In this document: in pieces, positions 8,208 through 18,145 of the stretch
How positions within the stretch are numbered: position 1 is the stretch's first letter
Layout of the letters: each line of letters begins with the position of its first letter
Program-made: the position numbers and the translations under genes
Assembly: GCA_964501725.1 (NCBI GenBank)
Contig: CAZCTO010000017.1
Location: forward strand, 1 to 53,059
Reading direction: 5' to 3'
DNA: 53,059 nucleotides
From: CAZCTO01 sp964501725
GTDB lineage: Bacteria; Bacillota; Clostridia; Saccharofermentanales; Saccharofermentanaceae
The notes under the pieces: model-generated
What the model was told of the DNA's origin: nothing
Databases searched by the model: none
What the model saw: only the letters and a program-made list of their open reading frames with translations

Positions 8208-11200
8208 TTGGGACTTCGGATACTGCATGGTGAGCATGCGGGGGATCTTATCGATGCCTGCATGGAAGAGATCTGCGCCGAGGCATTGCAATGGCCGCAA
8301 AAAAGAGCGTTCCTGATTGTTCCCGAACAGACCAAGGCGGATATGGAGAGAAGGTTTCTGGAGGTAAAGAGAAGCCTTCGTTCACAAACTGATCCCGCAA
8401 GTCCTTCCGCAGAGGCATTGATGCTTGTCGATGTCGTCAGTTTCCATCGGTTTGCGCATCGTATTTTATCCGATATTGGCGGATTATCCGGCGATGTTCT
8501 GGATACGCCGTCAACCAGTCTTCTGATTCACAGGGTCCTCAGCGAAGGAAAAAGTGAATTTAAGGTTTTGTCCGCAATGGCAGGACGGATCGGTTATGCC
8601 GCCGAAATCGATCATGTACTCGGCGATTTTTCGAGATACGGAATCACACCTGAAATGCTTCGTTCAGTGCGTCCTGAGGATTCGAATCCTTCGTTTGCGG
8701 CAAAAATGCACGACTTTGCACTGCTCATTGAGCGCGTCGACATCCTCATATCGGAAATGGGCTTTAACGGCAGAAGCCATATTATGAATCGTCTTGCCGA
8801 GATTCTTGAAGAGATGGTCGAAAAGGTTTCAGGGAACTCCGGAATGCTTGAGTGGCCGTACCGGAGGCTGGAATACCTAATAAATTCTTCGGTTTGGATT
8901 TCCGGCTTCGGACAAACACGAAATTTTACTCCGGAGGAACACCGGATACTTTCAGGAATTCGGAACCTTTGCGAAAAGCTGACAATTTCCGTCTGTACGG
9001 ATATCTCCGGAGAAGGGCAGGGGCCGGACGGTTTCAATTTCGGGCGCATGACTCTGGAAGGGCTGATGTCAGAAGGATCACCGGCGGAACTTATAGGTGT
9101 CATGCGTCCTCGCAAGCGAAATCCGGATCTGATCCATTTAGCGGATCATTTTATCAGGCGAAGCGCTATACCATATACTGCGGAATCTTCCTCTGTAGAG
9201 AGAATCCTTTTCCGAAGCAACATGGATGAATTATGTTATGTGGCGGGCAGGATCAAGGAACTGGTTCTTTCAGGCGGATACCGGTACAACGATATCAGTG
9301 TAGTCATGTGCGATCCCGGAAAGTACGAATCCAACCTGCATGCGGTGTTCTCGGAATACGGACTGGACCCTTTTCTGGATAAAAGAAGAAAGCTTTCAGA
9401 CACCGCTTTCATGCGCTTTGTGATCTCGCTTTTGGATCTCGGTGCGAGCCGGTGGTCTTATAACAGTTTGATGAACTGTGTCAAATCCGGAATGTGTCAT
9501 ATTACCCGAAGCGATTCGGATCTTCTGGAAAACTATTGCTTGAAACACGGACTTTTTAAGGGATTCCGGATTTTCGACGTAAAAAATTACGCTCTCGAAA
9601 AAGATCCCGATGGTCCTTATGTATACTCCCTGGTATCCCGTGTGCTGCTCCCGATACGGAATAGCGTTGCAGGGCTTTCCGCCCGATCCACGTGCAGTGA
9701 AAAAGCGCGTGCGCTTATGGATTTTCTGGAACATTACGGAGCCGAAAGCGGCGGGGTTGCCGGTCAGATTGATGCGCTTTCGACGGAATGGGTAGACAGC
9801 GGAGATCAGGATGCGGCGCTGGCACTGGTCGCGTCATACAACGAACTGCATAAGTTACTTGCCCGGCTGACCGGACCCATGGGTGACTCCGTACTGGAGC
9901 TTCGGGATTTTCGCGATACCGTGCTGTCCGGAATGGATGCCGCTCTGGCGGGTGCTATCCCGTCGTTTGTGGATCAGGTTCGGATAACGGATTCGGCAAA
10001 AGGATATCAGAAGCCATGTAAGGTGATGTTCCTGGTCGGAGCATCACGGGGAAATTTCCCTTACCGGTCTCTGGCGGAAGGTTATCTGAGAGGACGTGAG
10101 CGGGAGATACTCTCGGAGTCCCTTCAGGTTCCGTTCCCGAGCCGCTCCAAAGACAGTGCGATCTCGGACTTTTTTATGGCTTATGCGCTGCTTGACTGCC
10201 CTGAGAAAAAATTGATTATGACGTCACTCATTTCCGCGGAGCCATCCGCAGTGTTTCGATTTATCGGAGAGAGCCTGCCGAATAGTACTCTTTTGGACGA
10301 TCCGGAGAAAGAACCTCATGATCCGAGGCTTTTTTCGAAGAGAGCGCTCGCGAGGTATGCCTCTGGGATCCTGTATGGCGACTGCGCACCGCAGAACAGC
10401 TCCGTATTGGAAACACTTCGAGCGCTTCGCGAAACTTTTCCGGATCTGATTCCGCCGGTGGAAAAGAGACCGGATGAATACAGCCTCCGTATATCCGGAG
10501 ATATGATGGATCAGGCATTCGCAGAAAAAAGTGCGATGAGTGTTTCTCAGATAGAAGAATATGCGTCATGCGCGTTCCGGCACTTTTCATCCTATGTCCT
10601 TCGATTGGAAGAGCGCGAAGTATTTAAAACCGATGCCGGTGAGACCGGAACGATAGCACATAAAATGATGGAGCTCTCCATTACGGAATATATCGAGGCA
10701 TTATCAAAAGTCGCGGATGATTCCGAACGTGATAGGATATCAGGGGAATTTAGAAAGAGAAATTTCCGTTTGTGGGCAGAGGAATTATTCGATCGTGCCT
10801 GCATCGAGACAATGAACAATGTATCTGCCGATCCGGCTCTTATGATTAGTTCCGGAAGCAGAATAAAATCGATGGCCGAGAAATCACTCGAGGCGGTTTT
10901 CGGTCAAATTGATTCAAGCGGCCTGGTTCCGGAGGAGACAGAATGGAGATACGGTTTCGGAGTTGCTCCGCCCATTCGAATCCGGCTTCAAGGAAGCGGC
11001 CGCGAGGTCTTTTTCCGCGGAATTATTGACCGGGTTGACATTGATCACAAGAACAACCTATTCAGCGTGCTTGATTACAAAACCGGCGATAAAAAAATCG
11101 ATTACCGGCAGTTATACTCCGGCTTATCTGTTCAACTTCCGGCATACCTGTACGCTTATTTGTCCGCTCATCCCGGTTTGATGCCGGCCTCAGCGGGATA

Positions 11201-11657
11201 TTTCCACCTGACCTCTCCTTTGATATCAGTCAAAAGTACCACCGATGACGAAATTGACGCTGAAGTGGCTAAAGAACGCTCGAAGGTTTTCCAAATCCGC
11301 AAGATTGATCTTGAACCGGAGAATCTTGCCGTTTCCGCAAAGCACGCGGTGTTAAGGATTTCATCCCATTGTGAAGAACTCTTCGCCGGGGAAATTTCAG
11401 CGCACCCCGTTTTCATTCGCAACAAGGGCGATAAACAGGTATGCTCATATTGTGACTTCACTGCCGTGTGCGGGATTGATCCGCGCAGACCCCCGTATGC
11501 TTTCCCGAGAGTTCTTCCGAAATATACGGGAGATGACGGAAGTATGCTGAATGAGAAAGATTGTTATATTCGAGCTGCCCGGGAAGAAATGGAGCGCATA
11601 AAAGGGTTCGGCAATGAAGAATCGGAAAAGAAGGGCGGTGGCGATCGATGGAGCTGA
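8208..11657 (+). CDS. addB: ATP-dependent helicase/nuclease subunit B
   Basis: A 1149-residue subunit of the AddAB recombination nuclease, which resects double-strand ends. The C-terminal RecB-type nuclease domain has the GxxD-VLDYKTGDK core near residue 960. The iron-sulphur staple of AddB is present: Cys788 in EEYASCAFRHF, then Cys1079, Cys1082 and Cys1088 in VCSYCDFTAVC. The N-terminal helicase-like part starts ILHGEHAGDLIDAC where a P-loop (GRSGSGKT-like) is found in Bacillus AddB, so nucleotide binding appears lost. The start is TTG with GAGGAGGTG (8192-8199) upstream. It overlaps addA by ten bases, the normal addB-addA order. Confidence 0.93.
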   Translation: MGLRILHGEHAGDLIDACMEEICAEALQWPQKRAFLIVPEQTKADMERRFLEVKRSLRSQTDPASPSAEALMLVDVVSFHRFAHRILSDIGGLSGDVLDTPSTSLLIHRVLSEGKSEFKVLSAMAGRIGYAAEIDHVLGDFSRYGITPEMLRSVRPEDSNPSFAAKMHDFALLIERVDILISEMGFNGRSHIMNRLAEILEEMVEKVSGNSGMLEWPYRRLEYLINSSVWISGFGQTRNFTPEEHRILSGIRNLCEKLTISVCTDISGEGQGPDGFNFGRMTLEGLMSEGSPAELIGVMRPRKRNPDLIHLADHFIRRSAIPYTAESSSVERILFRSNMDELCYVAGRIKELVLSGGYRYNDISVVMCDPGKYESNLHAVFSEYGLDPFLDKRRKLSDTAFMRFVISLLDLGASRWSYNSLMNCVKSGMCHITRSDSDLLENYCLKHGLFKGFRIFDVKNYALEKDPDGPYVYSLVSRVLLPIRNSVAGLSARSTCSEKARALMDFLEHYGAESGGVAGQIDALSTEWVDSGDQDAALALVASYNELHKLLARLTGPMGDSVLELRDFRDTVLSGMDAALAGAIPSFVDQVRITDSAKGYQKPCKVMFLVGASRGNFPYRSLAEGYLRGREREILSESLQVPFPSRSKDSAISDFFMAYALLDCPEKKLIMTSLISAEPSAVFRFIGESLPNSTLLDDPEKEPHDPRLFSKRALARYASGILYGDCAPQNSSVLETLRALRETFPDLIPPVEKRPDEYSLRISGDMMDQAFAEKSAMSVSQIEEYASCAFRHFSSYVLRLEEREVFKTDAGETGTIAHKMMELSITEYIEALSKVADDSERDRISGEFRKRNFRLWAEELFDRACIETMNNVSADPALMISSGSRIKSMAEKSLEAVFGQIDSSGLVPEETEWRYGFGVAPPIRIRLQGSGREVFFRGIIDRVDIDHKNNLFSVLDYKTGDKKIDYRQLYSGLSVQLPAYLYAYLSAHPGLMPASAGYFHLTSPLISVKSTTDDEIDAEVAKERSKVFQIRKIDLEPENLAVSAKHAVLRISSHCEELFAGEISAHPVFIRNKGDKQVCSYCDFTAVCGIDPRRPPYAFPRVLPKYTGDDGSMLNEKDCYIRAAREEMERIKGFGNEESEKKGGGDRWS

Positions 11658-14600
11658 CAAAACAACAACAGGCTGTTGTTAACGCCGAACTGTCTGATCT
11701 TTTGATCAGTGCTGCGGCCGGCTCAGGGAAAACGATGGTTCTGGTAGAACGTATATCTTCAAGAATCATCAAAAGAGAACTTGATGTCCGGAAAGTGCTG
11801 GTAATGACGTTTACAAATGCCGCCGCCGCACATATGAGCAATAAGCTCGAGAAGGCACTCCTCTCGGCGCTTAACGATGCAACCGATCCGTCCGAACGAA
11901 AGTATATCTCTGAGCAGATTTCCTGCCTTCCGATCGCACATATATCAACCATTCACTCGTTTTGTCTGGACGTCATCAGAAATTTCGAGTCCGAGCTGAA
12001 ACTGGATAGCGGGGAGGTCCTCTTCGATCCCGGAATTAAGATACTTGACGCCGCCAATGGCAGCATTCTTCTGGATGAAGCAATCAACGAGATCTTTGAG
12101 CGCATATATACGCTCTGTCACCGGGTACTGGTTTTGAATGAGGAAGCGGGAAGTAATCCGGTATCAAGAGAAATCGGAAATCCCGAGGAGGAGGACTTCC
12201 TTTTTTCACTCATGGACGGATCGGTTTCCGTGAAACAGTGGTGCGAAGAATTCCTGCGTATGACCTTTTCTTTAAGTTCTTCCCGGGATGATACGGTGGT
12301 AAAAGATACCGTCCGGAGCATTCATTCGAGCCTGAGGAGCCTCCCGGAATATCAAAAGCACGTTCAAAAAATAATAGAAGAGAAACAAATCGAAGCATCG
12401 GACTTTTCGCAATCCACGGTTGCCCAAAAATATCTCGAGGACCTGCGTGGTGCCGTAATGCGGGCAACATCGGCGGTGTCGGAGATTGAGGATGAATTGG
12501 ACAGCATTGTTTTTGTGAAAGATAAGAAGAAGAACCGTGAATATGCGGATTTGGTTTTGGAGTGGTTTCGCTTCGTTAAGGATCTTTCATCGATTTGCAA
12601 GAGAACGTTTTCCTGGGACGATATTGTCGAAGCATCCGGACACGCACCGGCCGGAAAATGGCCCGGGCTTCCCGGACCATCTTCGGAGGACGAAGCAAAA
12701 AAACGCTTTTTCGGAGCGTTGGATCCGGTATTTGAGGTGATGTACGTACTCACCGGGAAACTGCCGAAAAAGGATTTCAATCGCCGTTTTTCCGGACTCG
12801 GCAAGTATGTTTTCGGGAAAACAGCTCCGGAGTATCAGGAAGAATCCGCGTTCATGTTACCGGTGATCTCCAGACTTTATGAGACTATACTTCTTTCGGA
12901 CAGTTTGTATCTGCAGAAAAAACGCAAGGAGAACAGCATCGATTTTTCGGATCAGGAGCAATTCGCGTTGTTTCTTCTCTCAGTGCCGGAGATCCGTGAT
13001 CATTATCGAAGTCAGTTTGACGAGATATATATCGACGAATATCAGGACAACAGCCGGATACAGGATGCGATTGTATCGAAATTCTCGCGTGGCAATGTCT
13101 TTTTTGTGGGTGATATTAAGCAGAGTATTTATCGTTTCCGCTATGCTCGACCGGATATGTTTTCCGCAAGAAGTGATCGATATGCACGCGGTGACGGCGG
13201 AAAACTGCTCACCCTGAACGGAAACTTCCGCAGCAGGCCCTCTGTTCTCGCATTTGTGAACGATCTCTTTTCACAAATCCTGACCAGGGAATCCGGGGAT
13301 ATCGAATACGATGCATCTGCGCGACTTGAACCGACGAGAAGTTGTTTTGAGGATGAAAATGAATGCAAAGCTTCCGTGCAAGTTCTCCTGATCGATGCAA
13401 CCGGACAGTCTCCTTCAGAGGATGAAGTGTCCGACTCGCAAGAGCCGGTGCAGACCGGAAATTTGATTGCCGAAGAAGAGATGGATATCAAGAAAAGCGA
13501 TCGTGAGGCACTGTGCGTTTTATCCCGAATTCAGGCGATCCGCAAAAAAGAAGCGTGCGCCTGGAGCGATTTTGCGGTGCTGACAAGGACCAACCGTGAG
13601 GCAAATCGGATCAGAAATATTCTTTCACAAGCCGGCGTTCCGTCCCAGGGCCCGACTGAGTCATCGATATTCAGTCAACGGGAATTACTTCTGATGCAAA
13701 ACCTGATCCGTCTGATTGATAACGCGCGTCAGGACATACCGCTGGCCGCAGTGATGAGATCCCCATTTCCGGCGGCATCCTTTTCGCCGGAAGAGATGTT
13801 ATCCATCAGTCTTTATGAAGATAAAGTGATGCCGAGGCTTGCCTCTTTTCACGAGAAGGTAAACCGGTTTGCCGAAGATGGATTTGAACCGTTGCGCGGG
13901 AAAGTGAACCGGCTATTGGATTTTATTACTCGTTTTCGAACACAATCAATGTACCTTAAAATTTCGGAGCTGATCGAGAAAATATACATCGAGACAGGTT
14001 TTATGGATTATCTGAGCGGGAGGGATAACGGTCAGGAGCGTGTCGCGGCGCTTGAAAAATTCCGTGATTGGGCAAATCAATTTGAATCGCACCGCAGAGG
14101 CGGTTTGTATCAGTTTGTAAGATACATCGAAGAAATAGAAAGCAATGAACGCAGTGTCGAGGATTTTGAGATATCCGAGCAACTGCGGGACGCCGTCCGA
14201 TGCATGAGTATCCATAAGAGCAAAGGACTCGAATTCAAAAACGTTTTCATCTGCGGAATTGCGAATCCTTTTTCCGGTCCTTCCGAAAACGGGACTCTGA
14301 TTGTAAATGACCGGATGGGTGTCGGAATGGACTATGTAAACACTGATGCCGGCTATAAATACCCGACTCCCTGCAAGATTTTGATGGCGGATTCAGAACG
14401 CAGGGAGAGCCTTTCGGAGCAATTGCGTCTTTTCTATGTTGCCGCGACGCGTGCTGAGGAAAGACTTTGCATGATCGGTACATTCTCGAGAAAGAAAAAC
14501 GGGGCGATATCCGGACATGAAGAGACTTTACAAGATGCCCTCACCGCAAGCGAAGAACAGATTCCCTCCAGGATGGTCAGAAGCTCAAAGTCATATTTGG

Positions 14601-15607
14601 ATTTCATCCTTCTGGGGTTGGCTCGAAATCCGCACGTATCATTGGACGGATTACTGGGAAGTGAAACATCGTCAGGCGCTGTACCCGAAAGAACAATGCC
14701 GCAGTTAAGCGCTGACATCACTTTTACGATTGAAAAGGCTGCCGATGCGGATTGGACGGTTCTTCGCCCCGCAAGTGTCGACGAGCTTATACCGTGTGCA
14801 ACTCCTGACGAGGATCAGACGATGACGGCGCCGCTTTCAGAAGAGAAGAAAGCGCGGTTCAGCCTCCAAATATCCGGAAAGTATCCATATGAGAACCTTG
14901 TCCGCATGCCGGCGAAGACAACCGTGTCCGAAATGAAACGTCGCCGGTTACCCTTGGAAGATGGTGATGCAGAAACGCCCGCAATACCGGCAGTAACGAC
15001 GGATCAAGTTGAAACACGGAGACCGTTGAATCTGCTCTTGCGTCCCCGAGAGATCGAGAAGGGTCCTGCCTCCGGCTTATCCCCTTCCGAAACAGGTATT
15101 TTGCTGCACAGCGTTTTTCAGTATATTGATTTTCCTGCGCTTCCGCCTCATCCTGAGGCTAATGATATCATTAATGAAATTGATAAGCTGATCCGGTTCA
15201 AGATGATTCGCGATGATCAGCTTAAGTATGTATTACCTTTCGCGGGGGTGATCGCAAAATTTGCGGCATCCGATCTTTGCGGACGCATGATCCGTGCGGA
15301 AAGAAAGTCCGGAAAGGGACCTTTTCGCGAAATGCCGTTCTCAATCACGGTTCCCGTATCGGGGAGCGATATCTGTCTGATTCAGGGAATGATTGACTGC
15401 TGGTTCATTGAAGATGAAAAAGCGGTGCTTGTCGATTACAAATCGGATCGAATTGCCGGAGATCTCGCAACGAAGGAGAAGGTCCTTCGGGAAAGGTACG
15501 GGACACAGCTGGATTATTATGCCCGTGCGATCGAAGCCGCAAGCAAACTTGAAGTCAAGGAAAAGCGAATATGGCTTATTCCCGAAGCGATTTCTTTTGT
15601 TCTCTGA
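11648..15607 (+). CDS. addA: ATP-dependent helicase/nuclease subunit A
   Basis: A 1319-residue UvrD-type helicase with a C-terminal nuclease. Motif I is SAAAGSGKTMVLVERI (about residue 20), motif II is IDEYQDNS, motif III GDIKQSIYRFR, and motifs V-VI are SIHKSKGLEF and LFYVAATRAEE. The nuclease domain near the end has LLHSVFQY, QGMIDCWF and VLVDYKSDR, the metal-binding PD-(D/E)XK residues. Together with AddB it unwinds and degrades DNA ends until a Chi-like site and loads RecA. The ATG lies inside the end of addB, so synthesis is coupled. The last 32 bases overlap the converging tadA gene. Confidence 0.95.
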   Translation: MELTKQQQAVVNAELSDLLISAAAGSGKTMVLVERISSRIIKRELDVRKVLVMTFTNAAAAHMSNKLEKALLSALNDATDPSERKYISEQISCLPIAHISTIHSFCLDVIRNFESELKLDSGEVLFDPGIKILDAANGSILLDEAINEIFERIYTLCHRVLVLNEEAGSNPVSREIGNPEEEDFLFSLMDGSVSVKQWCEEFLRMTFSLSSSRDDTVVKDTVRSIHSSLRSLPEYQKHVQKIIEEKQIEASDFSQSTVAQKYLEDLRGAVMRATSAVSEIEDELDSIVFVKDKKKNREYADLVLEWFRFVKDLSSICKRTFSWDDIVEASGHAPAGKWPGLPGPSSEDEAKKRFFGALDPVFEVMYVLTGKLPKKDFNRRFSGLGKYVFGKTAPEYQEESAFMLPVISRLYETILLSDSLYLQKKRKENSIDFSDQEQFALFLLSVPEIRDHYRSQFDEIYIDEYQDNSRIQDAIVSKFSRGNVFFVGDIKQSIYRFRYARPDMFSARSDRYARGDGGKLLTLNGNFRSRPSVLAFVNDLFSQILTRESGDIEYDASARLEPTRSCFEDENECKASVQVLLIDATGQSPSEDEVSDSQEPVQTGNLIAEEEMDIKKSDREALCVLSRIQAIRKKEACAWSDFAVLTRTNREANRIRNILSQAGVPSQGPTESSIFSQRELLLMQNLIRLIDNARQDIPLAAVMRSPFPAASFSPEEMLSISLYEDKVMPRLASFHEKVNRFAEDGFEPLRGKVNRLLDFITRFRTQSMYLKISELIEKIYIETGFMDYLSGRDNGQERVAALEKFRDWANQFESHRRGGLYQFVRYIEEIESNERSVEDFEISEQLRDAVRCMSIHKSKGLEFKNVFICGIANPFSGPSENGTLIVNDRMGVGMDYVNTDAGYKYPTPCKILMADSERRESLSEQLRLFYVAATRAEERLCMIGTFSRKKNGAISGHEETLQDALTASEEQIPSRMVRSSKSYLDFILLGLARNPHVSLDGLLGSETSSGAVPERTMPQLSADITFTIEKAADADWTVLRPASVDELIPCATPDEDQTMTAPLSEEKKARFSLQISGKYPYENLVRMPAKTTVSEMKRRRLPLEDGDAETPAIPAVTTDQVETRRPLNLLLRPREIEKGPASGLSPSETGILLHSVFQYIDFPALPPHPEANDIINEIDKLIRFKMIRDDQLKYVLPFAGVIAKFAASDLCGRMIRAERKSGKGPFREMPFSITVPVSGSDICLIQGMIDCWFIEDEKAVLVDYKSDRIAGDLATKEKVLRERYGTQLDYYARAIEAASKLEVKEKRIWLIPEAISFVL

Positions 15608-16055
15608 GACCTTTGAAGAAGCCCGTCAGTATTGCCCCGCACTGCTCTTCGAGAATACCTCCGGTGTATTCGACTTTATGATTGTGAGGAAGGTCGAAGA
15701 GCGTGTTGCATGACACAACGGCGCCTGCTTTCTTGTCCTTAGCCCCGAAAAAAACATTTCTGATTCTCGCTTGAATGATCGCGCCCGCGCACATATAACA
15801 CGGCTCGAGAGTCACATACAAATCACAATCCGTAAGGCGCCATGATTTGAGTTTTCTGCACGCTTTGCGTATGGCCATCATTTCGGCATGAAGCGTTGCG
15901 TCACGGCGGCTCTGTCGAAGATTATGCGCACGGGCGATCACAATACCATCACGCACCAGAACGCACCCGACGGGCGATTCGCCGAGCAAATATGCCTTTC
16001 GGGCCTGAGTAAGGGCCTGTTTCATGTACTTTTCATCTGTTGTTGATTTTCCCAT
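15576..16055 (-). CDS. tadA: tRNA-specific adenosine deaminase
   Basis: A 159-residue zinc deaminase that converts adenosine-34 of tRNA-Arg(ACG) to inosine. The catalytic HAE is in LHAEMMAIRKAC, and the zinc-binding PCxxC is EPCYMCAGAII; spacing and length fit TadA. RDATLHAEM and FFGAKDKKAGAV match the tRNA deaminase subgroup rather than cytidine or guanine deaminases. The ATG at 16055 has no clear Shine-Dalgarno sequence. It is divergent from the zinc-ribbon protein gene and overlaps the 3' end of addA. Confidence 0.92.
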   Translation of the reverse strand: MGKSTTDEKYMKQALTQARKAYLLGESPVGCVLVRDGIVIARAHNLRQSRRDATLHAEMMAIRKACRKLKSWRLTDCDLYVTLEPCYMCAGAIIQARIRNVFFGAKDKKAGAVVSCNTLFDLPHNHKVEYTGGILEEQCGAILTGFFKGLREQKKSLRE

Positions 16056-16111
16056 AGAAAAACTATAACATGGATCAGGCTAAAAATGATTCAAAAACGG
16101 ATAGATTCTGT

Positions 16112-16140
16112 TTGCACTTTATAACGTGAACGTATATAAT
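16112..16140 (+). promoter_or_regulatory. Near-consensus sigma-A promoter
   Basis: TTGCAC (16112-16117) and TATAAT (16135-16140) are separated by exactly 17 bases. It should drive the zinc-ribbon protein gene at 16206, giving a leader of about 60 bases, and may read on into the sigma factor gene. Confidence 0.75.
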
Positions 16141-16205
16141 TACTCTGCTTACATGTGGGTTTTTATCAATTTTCGTAGGTAATGATATATAAAGGTGGTT
16201 TTCTG

Positions 16206-16955
16206 ATGGCGTCAATTCAAGGAATCTGCAAGAACTGCGGATCATTGATTATTCTCAATGGCAGAGAAGAGATGTGTGAGTGCCTTTTCTGTGATTGTTT
16301 TTTCCCGAGTGCCGAGGCAATTGAGATTGCGAAGAATCCGGGAGCGTATACTTTCCCGAACGAGCCGCAGCCGAAACGGGATGGTGTTAAAAAGTTTAAT
16401 GTCACACCGGTTTATCCGGACCCGATCCCCGCTGCTGTCAAGCGAGCCGAGGTTTCTGAACCAATCAAGAAAGAGAAGAATCCCTACGAAGTGTCACCTG
16501 ATGACATCAAGTCTCCGAAGGGCACAGTTCTTCGCATTTTGGCGATATCCGCGGCTTTTGTAATCATTGTAATGGCAATTTACACCCCCCTTTATTTGAT
16601 TAGGATGAACCATAGAGATAATCTATCCAGCTCAATCGGCCAGATTTTCGAGAGAGTGGGATACCCTGTGGATACGACTAAAGAAAAAGGTTACTATGTC
16701 GGATTTTCACTGTCGGGTCAGACAAACAATGTGTTATCGGTTTCCACCCAGGCTGAAGTGCTTGAGGAAGAAGATATCTATTCAACTTTTATCGAATACG
16801 CAAAGCTTCGCGGTGAAGAATACAACATTAGTCCGAATGATTTCGACAAGTATTACGGGGATCTGAGAATTGAGGTAATTGCAGGCAACGGAAGGTTTGT
16901 CTTTGAGGCAAACGAACAGTCTGAGTTGACAGCAAGCAATGTCAAATTAAAGTGA
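16206..16955 (+). CDS. Unknown zinc-ribbon protein with one membrane segment
   Basis: A 249-residue protein of unknown function. It opens with a treble-cleft type zinc ribbon, CKNCGS near residue 7 and CECLFCDCFFP near residue 27. A polar Pro/Lys-rich linker follows, then one membrane helix (LRILAISAAFVIIVMAIYT, about residue 110-130), leaving a C-terminal domain of about 115 residues outside. The ATG at 16206 is chosen over the in-frame ATG at 16182 because AAAGGTGG (16191-16198) lies between them at correct spacing. It sits alone between tadA and rpoD under a strong promoter, in the place where dnaG is found next to rpoD in many Firmicutes. Confidence 0.75.
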   Translation: MASIQGICKNCGSLIILNGREEMCECLFCDCFFPSAEAIEIAKNPGAYTFPNEPQPKRDGVKKFNVTPVYPDPIPAAVKRAEVSEPIKKEKNPYEVSPDDIKSPKGTVLRILAISAAFVIIVMAIYTPLYLIRMNHRDNLSSSIGQIFERVGYPVDTTKEKGYYVGFSLSGQTNNVLSVSTQAEVLEEEDIYSTFIEYAKLRGEEYNISPNDFDKYYGDLRIEVIAGNGRFVFEANEQSELTASNVKLK

Positions 16956-16976
16956 CCTGAAGAACAGTCGTGCCAT

Positions 16977-16996
16977 CCGGATGAGTCCGGTTTCTT
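16977..16996 (+). terminator. Weak intrinsic terminator candidate
   Basis: CCGGA (16977-16981) and TCCGG (16986-16990) form a short hairpin with a TGAG loop, followed by TTTCTT. The stem is short, so partial read-through from the zinc-ribbon gene into rpoD is likely. Confidence 0.35.
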
Positions 16997-17055
16997 GACA
17001 ATGCGGCTACTAAGGCTTCGACCCAGTCCTTTTCACAGCTATTAGGAGGATTTCA

Positions 17056-18123
17056 ATGGCAAGTGACTTTCGATCCATTCTTCAAGAGATAGAAAACAGA
17101 GCCAGTGCAAACAACAACAGTATCAGTTACAAAGACATGATGGCGATCATTGAGACCAATGATGTTGACCCGGATGTTGCTGAGAAAATATTTGATACGC
17201 TCGAGGCGAAGGGCGTCGAAATTATTCCGGAAACAAACGTTGAAGAAGAAAACCTCTCTGAAGTCGATCTGAGTACAACTGCGGGAGAAGGCGTCGGAAT
17301 GGATGACCCTGTCCGGATGTATCTTAAAGAGATCGGCAAAGTTCCGCTTCTGGTTGCGGAGCAGGAGCAGGACCTCGCGCAGCGGATGCTTGAGGGAGAT
17401 CAGGACGCCAAAGATATGCTTATCGAAGCCAATTTGCGTTTGGTTGTTTCTATAGCAAAGAGATATCTCGGACGCGGCATGCAGTTTCTTGATTTGATTC
17501 AAGAAGGAAACCTGGGCCTGATTAAAGCCGTGGACAAATTTGACCATTCTAAAGGATTCAAATTCAGCACATATGCAACTTGGTGGATCCGCCAGGCAAT
17601 TACGCGCGCAATCGCGGACCAGGCGAGAACAATCCGTATTCCGGTTCATATGGTAGAGACAATTAACCGTCTCGTAAGGGTGCAGCGTTCTTTAATTCAG
17701 GAGCTTGGACGCGAGCCTGAGGTAGAGGAGATTGCCGCCGAGATGGGCCTTCCGGTAGAGAAGGTTCGTGAAATACAGAAAATATCACAAGAACCGGTCT
17801 CTCTCGAAAAGCCGATCGGTGAAGAGGAAGACAGTCATTTGGGTGACTTCATTCCCGATGACGACGCGCTTTCACCCGCAGACCAGGTTGCCTATACATT
17901 ACTTAAGGAGCAACTGATCGAAGCAATGGGCGGCTTAACACCAAGAGAAGAAAAGGTTTTACGGTTGCGCTTCGGACTCGATGACGGCAGGCAACGCACG
18001 CTTGAAGAGGTGGGGCGTGAGTTCAACGTTACACGTGAGCGCATCCGTCAGATTGAAGCTAAGGCGCTTCGTAAGTTAAGGCATCCAAGCCGCAGCAAGA
18101 AGCTGAAAGACTACATAGATTGA
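17056..18123 (+). CDS. rpoD: RNA polymerase primary sigma factor (sigma-70/SigA)
   Basis: A 355-residue housekeeping sigma factor. Region 1.2 is DPVRMYLKEIGKVPLL; region 2 has LIQEGNLGLIKAVDKFD and FSTYATWWIRQAITRAI, which recognise and melt the -10 box; region 3 holds VHMVETINRL; region 4 ends with RFGLDDGRQRTLEEVG and VTRERIRQIEAKALRKLRH, which read the -35 box. Region 1.1 is short, as in Gram-positive SigA. The ATG follows TAGGAGG. The promoters seen in this window (TTGnnn-17-TATAAT) fit this factor. The usual dnaG partner is absent, and an Rnf-like operon starts only 22 bases downstream. Confidence 0.96.
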   Translation: MASDFRSILQEIENRASANNNSISYKDMMAIIETNDVDPDVAEKIFDTLEAKGVEIIPETNVEEENLSEVDLSTTAGEGVGMDDPVRMYLKEIGKVPLLVAEQEQDLAQRMLEGDQDAKDMLIEANLRLVVSIAKRYLGRGMQFLDLIQEGNLGLIKAVDKFDHSKGFKFSTYATWWIRQAITRAIADQARTIRIPVHMVETINRLVRVQRSLIQELGREPEVEEIAAEMGLPVEKVREIQKISQEPVSLEKPIGEEEDSHLGDFIPDDDALSPADQVAYTLLKEQLIEAMGGLTPREEKVLRLRFGLDDGRQRTLEEVGREFNVTRERIRQIEAKALRKLRHPSRSKKLKDYID

Positions 18124-18145
18124 TTTCCCGCCTCCGGGGGAGCAA

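Noticed and set aside
16965..17000. CGGATGAGTCC-like sequence resembling a hammerhead ribozyme core
   Set aside because: The required CTGATGA and GAAAC core bases are not present; it is better read as a short hairpin.
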